Of a DNA stretch of 64,000 bases, positions 23,760-34,745 are shown in pieces. This stretch comes from Hyperoodon ampullatus (lineage: Eukaryota > Chordata > Mammalia > Artiodactyla > Ziphiidae). The stretch is from positions 39,180,368 to 39,244,367 of the forward strand of contig OX457064.1 of the NCBI GenBank assembly GCA_949752795.1. The letters are read 5' to 3'. The stretch's first letter is position 1. Every line of letters begins with the position of its first letter. A model generated the notes under the pieces. It saw nothing but the letters and a program-made list of their open reading frames with translations. It did no database searches and was not told where the DNA came from. The position numbers and the translations under genes were made by a program.

Positions 23760-26400
23760 TAGGATATTAGATATACAATATTAAGAACATGGTTAATATT
23801 AAACACTCAGTGTTCTTGGAATAAAGATGGCACATCCTGGGAAGTACACAGTACTCTGATTCACCCCTTGTCCCATCAGTTTATTTTCTTAGGTGTTTAC
23901 GCTGGGTCACACATATTCTGAATGCTATCACTTCTCACTCTGAGGATAAATATATAAAAGCAGGAAATAGAGCCCTTTTCCTACCTCTCCGGAAAGAATT
24001 AGATGGCATTGTTGTTCTACCCACCCCTAATCAGGCCTCTGTCTGGGTACCCATCTGCTGCCAGCACAGTTTTAATCACCACCCGAATCACCCCAGGCTT
24101 GCTGCCAGGTCCCCACCTCTTCTACTTCCCTTCCTTAGTCTCCCTCTCACCAATCAATATGAGTAAAACCCGTATGGGCTCCACCAGGCCGGCTACACCA
24201 GGACCTTAAATAAAGTCACTCCTGCATCACCATGGCAATAATCACCGCTTAGACAACACTCTTTCTACTGATTCTCATTTCCAGGGAGCAAGTACTGAGT
24301 GAAAAGGAATTACAAGAGCTTGCGTGAATACAAATCAACTCAGACCTGAATATTACAGGAGACTGGGTTGCCTTTATATCCTATCATCTCCAACTGACAG
24401 TTCCAGGAGCATTCAGAAGTGCCAAATGGGTTTAGGAAATGTGAGTTTGGTGCAGGGAAGAGAGCTAAAGCTGAGAACTCTGCTGAAACGAGGGCCCTGG
24501 GGAAAAGGGTTTAGAAAATTCTACCCTGTGGCCAAGAAACACAGGAAACCAACTTTTATGCAGAGACCTGGTACAGAAAATCCAAATAAAAGAAACCTGG
24601 TCTTGTAAAAAAATGAAAATTCTACACCTGTCCTATGTGTGGGTGTGGAAATGAAGTTTACACCACCCTCATTGTGCTGGAATCTTCTAGAGGAAAGCAA
24701 GTAACATAAAAATGGTGCCGGATCAGAGATACCACTCAGGCACCTTCCAGATACAAATTCAAAAATCCTCTCTAAAAACTTGTATACGACCCAGCACACT
24801 GGACTCCTACAGAAAAATAACCCCTAGAAGAGATGATTTCAAAAATAAAATGTATAGACCATTGCAAACAAAATGCGCCCCCCCAAGAAGAGTCAACAAG
24901 CAAACCAAGTAGGTTTGTTTAGTACTGGCAATCAAATTAGTATTAAAGAAATGGTTAAAAGGAAGAAATAATAAGGGTAGAATGCTATAAAAATAAACAG
25001 GTGGATCAAGAAAGATTGTAATAAAACTTCTAGAAATGAAAAACAAAACCATTAAAAATGATCAGAGCATCCCAGTTCTATGAAATGGGGTGGGGAAAGG
25101 GGAGTAGCGCCCCCGTGCTCTCTGGGAGGACTTGAAATGATTGCATTTACATTCCATAAAAGGGAAACTTCCCCAGGATATCAAAAGGACAGCACCCTGC
25201 CCCAATTCTAGCAATAAGAAGACACAATAATTCTCTTGAAAGCCCCAGTGGCATTATGCTAACACAAGAACAACACAGGAGAATCCTGACTCAGTTCTGA
25301 TTTACACAACTTCTTGTCATAATATAGCGCTCTGCCTAGTGAATACACAGGCATCCTTGGAAGAGGCACTTTAAGGGTAGCAAGTCTAGCTTCTGAGACA
25401 GATGCTGAAGGTATAAAAAGGGGCAAAGGGTCTTCCGGGTCATGTCATTAGGTGCAGGAAGCACTCTTTCATTTCTTCTCCTCTTGCATTAAGCACTGAG
25501 TACAAGTATGACCCTGGAACTACTTCTTTCTTGGATTTCAGATAACAAGATAGACTCAACAAAGCATTTTTGTGGCCATATCTTTGGCGCTGACCTGTGG
25601 TTGGAAATAAAATATAAAACTCTCTGTACTTATCCAGCACTCCAGAATTCTAGCAATTAGCAAGCACCACCTGGCCCCCTGGGCTCCACTTTCCCATGGT
25701 AACTTCCTTCTTCTGAGCTTAATAAATCTTTGCGGTGTTATTACCTAACCTGAAATATAACTCCAGAGTGCCTTGTAAAAGGAAAAATGGCCACAAAGTC
25801 AGAATCTGAGATGGTGTGCAAAACTCCCTTGTGAAAGCTGTTATTTTAAAAAATTGTGAACTAGATCTATCTTTCGTTCCACCGAAATCTGCAGTGTTTC
25901 CGAGTGACAAGATCTCAGGGGATGTACTCTTGTTTCTGAGATGCTTTGGGGATTCATTTTTGAAGTTTAATCTTTCTTGGATCACATGTGACAGAATAAA
26001 TATTATATTATTCCATACATGGTCTCTGGTTTATTCTAGCTCAGCACATGTAGTTAGTCAACAAAGGGGGGCAGCTTTGACAAAATTCAGTAACGTATAC
26101 TGTTTGAAATAGGTACAAAAGTAACACCCAAAACCACCAGGAATAAAAATTTCATTTGTGAAATTTTTGAGAGTAATTTTGTAGGAAAAAAGTCTCCATT
26201 AAAATTCATGTGTTAGTTTAGAAATCCCAAAGCAATCATTTTAGGCCCTTTAATCCACTTCTCCATCGTCCAGTAGCACTGAGCTATCTAAATGACTCTA
26301 ATAGGCAAAATTATGCAGGAAAAGCTTATGATAAAAGTTGACAAATGGTGCTACAAAGAAAGTGGTTTAACGACAGAAACCAATTTACAACAAGGAATAA
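23760..26400. other. Intergenic, possible very old LINE debris only
   Basis: A-rich text near 24600-25080 resembles old L1 but was not placed. The remainder is unassigned. Confidence 0.45.
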
Positions 26401-26411
26401 AGAGGATATAG

Positions 26412-26622
26412 AGGGCTTCCCTGGTGGCGCAGTGGTTGAGAGTCCGCCTGCCGATGTGGGGGACACAGGTTCGTGCCCCGGTCCAGGAAGATCCCACATG
26501 CCGCGGAGCGGCTGGGCCCGTGAGCCATGGCCACTGAACCTGCACGTCCGGAGCCTGTGCTCCGCAACGGGAGAGATCACAACAGTGAGAGGCCCGCGTA
26601 CCGCAAAAAAAAAAAAAAAAAA
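26412..26622 (+). mobile_element. CHR-type tRNA SINE, short subtype
   Basis: The TSD aggatatag is at 26403-26411 and 26623-26631. It is full length and close to the local consensus. Confidence 0.95.
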
Positions 26623-26631
26623 AGGATATAG

Positions 26632-29550
26632 AACATGAGTGGCCAATTACATTTTAAAGGTATCGTGCTTAATAATTGAGCACTATAATAAAACTACATA
26701 AATCACAGCCAGAGTTAATAACAATTTAAGACATACACTAAAATGTATGATTTTAGAAATTTTAAATATTTTCACAGCTTTGTTTTATTTTCTTTCCCCA
26801 TCTTCAGGAATTCATTAATCCCAGTATTCTAAACAAATCCGAAACGTAAATGATACACATTTTGGACATGTTACCTAAAGCTCGTTTGAAAGAACTGTGA
26901 AGAAGTGAAGATTTTCATTTAAGACCAGTATAAAATGAGCCTCAGTGGGGCTAGTGAAATGAATCAGGTAAGACTAAACTTTAAGTCATAAAAAGATGTC
27001 CATGTACTCATTTGAAAAAAAATCCTATTCCTATTTTGATGCTTAAAAAACAAAAATCATCCTGGTGCTAATTCTAATTCACAAAGTGACCTATATAATC
27101 CCATACGGAAATCTCCTTACAGAATATCTGCATTTTGTGACCTGGAAATTCAAATATCCCTCAAACCATCCTTATAGCCTCAGGAGATTTACCAAATCCA
27201 CCAAATGCTTTAACATGTATAGTAATTTGTTGGCAGAATTTCTTGTGTTAAGAGACATTTATTTTGCAACCCAACATGAAATAGGAATAATAGAAAACTG
27301 ATGTAACTGTAATTGATACACTTCTAAAATTATGTCTTAAATATTCACTGAACTGGAACCCATTTTTCCACATCGTGCAGAGTCTAAGAGCCTATTAATA
27401 ATGAACAAATGTATCTTTTCCTATAAGCACAGATTAGAAAAAAATGTAATATGGTGAACACAGCACAGCTTAGCCTTGAAATGATGACAAGGTCTTACAG
27501 AAATCAGGAAGAAAGTAAATGCGACAAGTTTCTTTTCTGTTTGCTTTCAGGACTGACCTATTGCTCTGGACTATGAGAATAGTTATTACAGAATGAGTCA
27601 TATGGAAAACACAGGCAAACAGAAGAATACTGAGAATACAAGTACGTGTTATTCTCTCATTGGTAGCTAACTTTAAGGGTAAGACATAAAAATTGGATAG
27701 TAAAAAGTGTCCCCAGAAGATCAATTCCTGAAAGTGATTGTATTTCTTTAAATAACAATCATAGAAGTTTTTTGAAAACCCCAAAATTACTCAAACCCTG
27801 TTTTTTGAAAGCAATTATTTCATTTGGAGAGACAGTATAACGGAATCAATTGGTAAAAAAGATACACACAAGCAGACTCAAAGCAAATCTGGAATCACAG
27901 ATCACAGATTATTTTCATCTTTCAAGAAATAGACTCAATTATATGCACAAAAAAACTGAGGTCTTGGAAAGTTACTTATTACTGTTTGTCAAATTAGAAA
28001 ATCATAAGCACTTTTTTTGAGCCCATGTGCTAAATAGTAAAGTGTGTTTTCTACTGTGTATACAAAATATGAAAATGTATACTTTTTTCTTGTTCAAGAA
28101 AGCTTGACAAACTTTGAAGTGTTATATTACATGATGTAACAGTACACCATGTGTTATATTTACCATGATGATATTAATATGTAATGTATTTGTTATTTCC
28201 ATATTACATTGGTATTCATTTACCACTGTCCCTCACAAAACAACGGCCATTTAGGTATACAGATGGCTAGATAATAAGATAGAAAATTCTCGTCATGACC
28301 ACAAGACAATCTGCTCACATTGGGTAGGAAAATAGTAAAGGTGAAAAAAAGATTATCAGAAGAAATTCATAAAGCTTAAGTCAAAGTAAACCTACCTCAG
28401 AAGGTAGGATTAGGCTATTTTAAAAAGTCACTTGCATCCTTAAGGAGGAATGACAGCTTTCAACAGCATCTCTGCTTGTTCACGGCTCCGCCCTAAGGAG
28501 TGTGTAGGTCATGTAACAATATTGACTCTGGGGTCAGACTCCAACTGCTAAGGACACGTCTCCTTAATGCATGTGAAACCCTTCTTTCATATACAGCTAG
28601 TTACCAGATCCAGATATATTTGTTTAAATGACCCATTTCCCACCTATCCAAATTCATTAGCAGCAAATCACTTCAATGGGAAGTTCTAAGGAGTCATGAG
28701 ATTTTTCCCTTCAAACTCCAAAGAATGATGTTCATGCTCCCTTTATAAATACCCATCTTCTGAAAGATAGAGTTTGTGGGGAAATCACTTCATCCATTTT
28801 GGATGTTCACACATTATAAATTACTTTTTATTCCTCCTTCCTTATAATCTCCACCTGCACTGTAATCTAAAAGGATTTCCGACTGTGGGCCTTTATTCAG
28901 GGTCAACAAAAGACTTGAACGACTGTGAGACTAGGACTCTTTCCAACTTAGACCACAGTATAAAACTGCTGATAGACGGGAAGAAATACAAGGTTGTGCT
29001 ATAAAACAAGGGCAGAGAGCTAAATGCTAAATTCTAAAGCTGTGGGCTCTCTGAAAACGGCTACACATAGACACTTGAACATCTGAGCAAGAGTTTTTTT
29101 AAACCTGGGTCTACGGATCCCACAAAGGGCTCCTCGGATTCAGTTCAGTATATAAATGAGATAGCCGAAATAATTGTAAAGTTATGTGTGTGTGTGTACA
29201 GGCAAATTTTTTTTGCAGAGAACATTGGTAGATTTTATTATCTAGACCACATAATTTATTGTCCAAAGCACCATACTTTTTTCACCATACTTTTGAAAGA
29301 GAGAATCATAATATATTTGGCTGTGAGCAATATTTACATGATTAATATAACTTGAATTGTTCATCAGTAATTTTAATTTATGATATTTACAAGAATTGCT
29401 AAAGTGCTTAGAAAAGTTTTGGTAATTACGTTTGCAAATCTGCCCTGTTGGACATTTTAAAAGTTTAAAAGAATTAGATGTACTGGTATTAAATTTGTAA
29501 ATGTAGGTAAAAATACTTAGGGGTATTTCATTAAAGAATTTTGTATAAGC
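26632..29550. other. Intergenic AT-rich sequence, nothing identified
   Basis: No recognisable repeat or exon; open frames are below 105 codons and lack family resemblance. Confidence 0.5.
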
Positions 29551-29558
29551 AGCTATTT

Positions 29559-29635
29559 AATATATTAAATTTAATATATTGAAATGTAATCAATGGATTA
29601 AATTTACCTAATTTAGGTAAATTTAATCCATTGAT
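29559..29635. repeat. Two adjacent perfect palindromes
   Basis: 29559-29580 is a 22-nt self-complementary sequence (aatatattaaa/tttaatatatt). 29589-29635 is a 47-nt palindrome with 23-nt arms (left arm starts atcaatggattaaatttacc) around one central T. Confidence 0.97.
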
Positions 29636-29649
29636 ATTCATTTTAATTT

Positions 29650-29795
29650 CATTTAATTAAACATCAAGAAACAAGTTCTAGAGATCTGGTATACAGCATT
29701 ATGTTTATAGTTCAGAATACTGTATTGCACACTTAACAATTTGTTAAGAGGGTAGATCTCACGTGATCTGTTTTTACTACAATAAAAAAATTCAG
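29650..29795 (+). mobile_element. Old L1 3' UTR fragment
   Basis: The motif order (agttcagaatactgtattgc ... gagggtagatctcacgtg ... acaataaaaaaatt) matches mammalian L1M 3' ends. Confidence 0.6.
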
Positions 29796-29799
29796 ACAT

Positions 29800-30145
29800 T
29801 GAAATCCTCACTCCCGTACCTCAAAATATGAGTATATTTGGAGATAGTCTTTAAAGAGGTAATTAAGTAAAATATGTCATTAAGATGGGCACGAATCCAA
29901 GATGACTAGTGTCCTAACAAGAAGAGGAAATTAGAACACAGATAGGTACAGAGGGATGACTGTGGGAAGACATAGGAAGAAGGTGGCATCTAGAAGCCAA
30001 GGAGGGAGGCCTCAGATGAAATCAAACTCGCTGATACCTTGATCTCAGACTTTCAGTCTCTAGGACTGTGAGAAAATAAGTTGCTGTTGTTTAAGTCAGA
30101 CAGTCTATAGTATTTTGCTATATACCAGCCTAGCAAATGAATGTA
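29800..30145 (+). mobile_element. MaLR LTR (MLT1-like), solo
   Basis: It holds the ordered blocks 'ggagatagtctttaaagagg', 'gtcctaacaagaagaggaaa' and 'aggactgtgagaaaataag', ending near cctagcaaatgaat. It follows directly on an L1 3' fragment. Confidence 0.8.
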
Positions 30146-30320
30146 CCAAGTACTTTCCCATTTCTTATTTCATTAAAATCTCATTTCGTACTCAAAACAG
30201 ACATGTATGGTAATCTTATCCCCGTTCTGTAGATGAGGAAACTGTAGTTTCAGAGATGTTAAATGATGTCTCTGAGACCATCCAGCAAGTGAACACAGGA
30301 TGCAGGACTCAGACAAGAAT
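30125..30320 (-). repeat. MIR SINE, minus orientation
   Basis: 'tctgtagatgaggaaactg' and 'gtctctgagaccatccagc' are reverse MIR core sequence. It abuts a MaLR LTR. Confidence 0.75.
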
Positions 30321-30539
30321 CTTATGGAGCCCACGTGCTACCTACCCACTTTCCATTCTTAGCAGGTGACAGACTAGAGGACACCACAGCTTTGGTCTCA
30401 GCAATGCCCTTAACAAGTTGTGAGATCTTCACACAGTCATTAATTTTTTAACATCATTTTTTTCATCTGCAAAATGAGGGGGTTGAATTGACTATTCTAA
30501 AGGCTAAATAGACTGAGTCTATATGAAAGGCTTATCAGT

Positions 30540-31600
30540 TTTAAAAGTTGAGCTCAAATCATTGTTTTCACTCAAACTCCTAAAGAAATGGTCTCTGTAA
30601 ACTCATTTCTAATGAAAATTCACCGTTTTGGGAATCACTTCATATTTTGCCCGCAGAAATTAAGGCTCTATCCAAAAATTTAAATACTTTAAAATGTTTT
30701 GAAATATTATCTTAACTCCTTTCAAAAGTTATTTTTATAGGGCTTGCATCCCATTAGTTAATTTTCTGTTGTTAAAGATTTCTCTTTTCTGAACTTTTAA
30801 GGATTGTGCATAGTTTCAAGAACAAAACACAGGATTAAAATTTTTCACAGAAAACCCAAGTCCAGTCTTAAAATGTTGAGCGAATAATTGTATAACCCTG
30901 AATGAGAAAGTAGTTGCAGACCTTACTTTCTAGGTCTGAAAATTGATGTAAATACTTTCCTGCAGGCCTAGCAGGAAAGTCTGCCATTAAATAAAAGAAT
31001 ATCTGTGAAATACCTTTGAATTCTTTGGAGGGAAGTTGCTGCAAGGTAATTATAAAAAGTCATAGTGTTAGAATATCTTTTTTCAATAACTTCCTTAGTT
31101 TTAAAATATGATGTGAATGCTTGGTTTGGATTGTTTTCATACCTACAGTGACTATACATTTTGTTTGCCAGAAAGAGGAAGTCCATTGTGTAAAATAATC
31201 TATACCATAATGGAGGATAGCAGCTTATATGACTGTAGGGGTCAGAATTGTGAATCACCTCTTGTGTGTTTCCAACTAAATAGAGGCAATCTCCCCAGGA
31301 GGGAGAAAAAAAAATTCTACAAACCACAAACTCCATCCAATCACATAAAGACAAATCAGCCTTCAGGCGAATCAAATGTCTTCATTTAAAGCTTACCTGG
31401 ATTTGGCACTCTGCCCATGTTTTCCCAATCTCTTAACAATCTACTTTCACAAACAGTTAAAAACATGCATACTGAAAGGCATTCCTTTGCAACCTTATTT
31501 TTAAAAACAAGGAACTCTTTAGCCCAGGGAAGACTTGGGAAAAGAACAGTTCCTCTCCGACTTTGCAACAGGTGAATATGGGGTTAGTGGGTGGGATTGA
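30540..31600. other. AGR2 upstream flank
   Basis: About 1 kb of repeat-poor sequence before the promoter, a natural place for proximal regulatory sites. I see two E-boxes close to the start and no further assignable motif. Confidence 0.5.
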
Positions 31601-31615
31601 GGTGTGCTCAGGTGC

Positions 31616-31622
31616 ATAAATA
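31616..31622 (+). promoter_or_regulatory. AGR2: TATA-like box of the AGR2 promoter
   Basis: ATAAATA lies about 30 bp before the expected start of the non-coding first exon, so transcription should begin near 31645-31655. Two CAGGTG E-box motifs flank it upstream (31569-31574 and 31609-31614). The position is inferred from exon 1, not measured. Confidence 0.6.
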
Positions 31623-31647
31623 CAGGCTTGGGCTGAGCCAGCACACT

Positions 31648-31709
31648 AGGAAGCTCAGACTGCATCGAGGTCATCTGGCTCACACAGACAGGTGGGTGGG
31701 GAAATCCAG
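31648..31709 (+). other. AGR2: AGR2 exon 1 (5' UTR), left edge approximate
   Basis: The segment ends in a consensus donor (aaatccag/gtaagg). Spliced to the acceptor at 34599 it gives aaatccag-atttgccATG, which resembles the human AGR2 leader as I recall it (caggtgggtgaggaaatccag). The 3' edge is firm; the 5' edge is an estimate from the TATA-like box. Confidence 0.75.
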
Positions 31710-32351
31710 GTAAGGCTCCTGACAGCAGTGTTGGAAGGGCACTTGTTAGAATGAGCTTTGGCCTTTGGTTACTGTGTAAAGTTGCAAGCACTCCACAGGC
31801 AGAGGAGTGCAGGGTAGTTCCATGGGCAGTGAAATGGGATTTGGAGAGGGAATCATGGGATTTCCACCAAAGGCTTACTGGGACTTCTCTTTGGCAGAGC
31901 TATGCTCCAGAGCTGGTTGACGGTAATGCTTTCTCCCTCAGGAAATGAAAGGTTTAAGAGTGAGCGAACTCCAGGAGTTTTCAAGCCCGGCACAGGGCCC
32001 AGGGTCCCCTGTCTTAGTTACTGAGCCCTGATCACCATCTAATGCTCTGTTTCTTTCCCACTGGCAAAGCAAAGACCCGCAGGACTGTGAAAGCTCAGCT
32101 CAGACTGGCTGCTTGGAATTACAGTTCAGATTATTGCAAATCAGAGAACAGTTTTCTTTCTGTGTCTAATATAAAGATATCCTTGTTACTTCTTCAATCT
32201 TTAAATTCATGGGATAGGCTGTACAAGGAGAGATCTGGTTGCTTTCTGACGCATTTATGAACAGGGACAATGAAACCTCCTGCAAAGCATTCCTTGCTGA
32301 AGATAAGAAGACAGAGATATAATGAAAAGTGAAAAGTTCTGGTTTTGAAGA

Positions 32352-32352
<1 letters not shown>

Positions 32353-32387
<35 letters not shown>
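32353..32387 (+). repeat. (TG)17 microsatellite in AGR2 intron 1
   Basis: 35 nt of uninterrupted TG about 640 bp after exon 1. Confidence 0.97.
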
Positions 32388-32388
<1 letters not shown>

Positions 32389-32879
32389 TCCAAATTATCA
32401 ATGTCCTCGGTGGTTAGCTTTCTATTTTGAGGTGGCTTATGCAGGCAGTTTGCAGATCACAGTCTATTCAGTAATGAAAACTCAGTACAGTGAATCTCAG
32501 AAAGTCAGCTCAGAGCAGGATGTTTGTACAGTAGGAGTTTTATTCGGCTCCCTTGAGTCACCCTGCCATAAAACACGTATAAGATATCAACAGTTCCAAC
32601 CTGAAAGCTGCAGAGCTAGAGCAAGGAGTCCTAATAGCCACTGGCACAACAAGAACTGTCAATGAATTAAATACTTCACCACTAGTTTACTACTATTTTT
32701 TCTAATATACATGAGATGCTGTTGCTATAAAGAAATACAAAATCAAATGTTTGTTGATAAATTTAAAGTCATTATTTGCCATGATATTTTTCTGAATCCA
32801 ACTAGTATTCCAAAAGTATAATTATTCTCACATAAAGGTTCTTGGTTTTTGTTGTTTACATTACAAAGAAGCTTTTGTG

Positions 32880-33090
32880 GGCTTCCCTGGTGGCTCAGTG
32901 GTTGAGAGTCCACCTGCCGATGCAGGGGACACGGGTTCATGCCTCGGTCCGGGAAGATCCCACGTGCTGCGGAGCGGCTGGGCCCGTGAGCCATGGCCGC
33001 TAAGCCTGCGCGTCTGGAGCCTGTGCTCAGCAATGGGAGAGTCCACAAAAGTGAGAGGCCCGCATACCGCAAAAAAAAAAAAAAAAAAAA
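32880..33090 (+). mobile_element. CHR-type tRNA SINE in AGR2 intron 1, no clear TSD
   Basis: The head and ggcccgcataccgc plus poly-A are intact. Unlike most of the other copies, I could not find a matching flanking duplication. Confidence 0.93.
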
Positions 33091-34089
33091 ATTGTTATTG
33101 GCATTTCCATATCTTTATGGGTATAGAAAATGAAGTAAGTGTATCCCTGTGTTTTTGCTTTTGTCTTTTTTGAGTGAGATGTTGTGTGGCTACGTACTAT
33201 GACACAGATAACAATTGGTCAGTTTAATACAAGGCATCATCTGGATTTGGTGACTTAGCAATGCCTTTTTTTAGAATTGGCTAATGCTTAACAAAGGTTC
33301 CCACTTGCTCTATCAGAACATGAGAAACTTTACTCCCTAAAAATACTAAGTATTGATGGTCCATCCTGCTTCCCTTGCAGAGTTCAGTTGATTTAATTCG
33401 AAACATACACCAATATTAGAGTTAGGTGTTTCTTTTTAGGAAGTTTTAGTCTTTGGCTTTATTAGCATCCCAAGTATCCAGCTTTGCATGTTATGGTCCC
33501 TGGATAACCCTAGTGACTGGCTAGTGCAATTCCCTTTGCTAGCTAGCTAGCTCACTTCCTCACTCATTCATGGATCTTACCTTGTCATTCACTTTGCCAT
33601 TCATAAGCATCTGCTTCACAGTAGTGTAACATTCCCTGATAATTAAATTTGGAATACTGGGAAGGAAAAAAAATTAACAAAGAAACATCCATAGGGTTGG
33701 TTTCTCTGTGTTACGAGTCCCGTAGAATATTTTTGTGCACTAAAGTACATGCCTAGAATCACCTACCCTAACAGGCCTGCACTGAGAGTCAAAGAATTAG
33801 TTCACTGAAAGAAACCTGCACTGATGTATTTTAACCAATTCAAAACCAATATATAGAATTTGAGTAAATATTACACTAGGGAGAGAGTTTTATGGGTGCA
33901 AGTTTTTAGTTAAAAGATACAGCTGGCAGTTTCTAAATGAAATAAATCATTTTACTCAGATCTTATTCTTCAATGGCAGTGTCCTCATTTTAACAAAATG
34001 TTAAAGAAGTATGTATGTTTAGGGTAATTTTTTCAGGATGGGAAGATGGGAGCCAGCACTGCAAAATGGCACAATCCAAAAGCCTTGGT

Positions 34090-34215
34090 TCTATGCCCAT
34101 CTCATTAGTCGTCATTTCTCTGAATTTCAGATTCTTCATCTACAAAATGAGACAATGGGGAGGTGGGAAAAGAGGATATAACCCTTAAGGTGTCTTCCAG
34201 TACTACAAATTTTTA
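34090..34215 (+). repeat. MIR-like remnant in AGR2 intron 1
   Basis: 'cagattcttcatctacaaaa' followed by 'tgagacaatggggagg' resembles the MIR centre; weak elsewhere. Confidence 0.4.
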
Positions 34216-34339
34216 AAAATAAATTTAAAAGCAAATTCCCTTAGCTATAAGAATATATACATCCAACTGTTTTCTTAAAATATATATGTATCTATTTCTA
34301 TATTGTATATTTCTATGGAGATCTTCATATTTTACCTAT

Positions 34340-34412
34340 ATGGATCTATAGCATATAGAGGTAGAAGATGATATAAATAGATGGATAAATAGATAGATGG
34401 TAGATAGATATT
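34340..34412 (+). repeat. Impure (GATA)n tract
   Basis: Units of gata, gatg and taga follow one another about 200 bp before AGR2 exon 2. Confidence 0.8.
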
Positions 34413-34599
34413 CATACTATGTATTCTTAGGAAAATTCTGTGGAAGGTAGTTTTTTACTCCAATTGCACGTGTTCAATCTCATCTAAGCCTCAATTCCTG
34501 TTGTAGCCCATGGTTGTGCTACCATATGAAGATTTCGAAAACTGCTAATTCTCTTTTGTTTTACTGACTTTTTGCTTATCTGTTTGTCTTCCATATCAG

Positions 34600-34745
34600 A
34601 TTTGCCATGGAGAAGATTCCAGTGTCAGCATTCTTGCTACTTGTGGCCCTCTCCTACACTCTGGCCAAAGACACCACAGTCAAACCAGGAGCTAAGAAGG
34701 ACACAAAGGACTCTCAACCCAAACTGCCCCAGACCCTCTCCAGAG
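34600..34745 (+). CDS. AGR2: AGR2 exon 2 (start codon, residues 1-47)
   Basis: The acceptor is catatcag/attt and the donor is agag/gtagga (phase 1). Seven untranslated bases precede the ATG at 34607. The exon encodes the signal peptide and the basic N-terminal segment ending LSR plus the first base of Gly47. Confidence 0.96.

Noticed and set aside
1..31600. AGR3 exons upstream of AGR2
   Set aside because: I looked for AGR3-like motifs (a second CXXS-type thioredoxin exon, a C-terminal ER-retention exon) and found none; the human gene distance also predicts that AGR3 lies outside.
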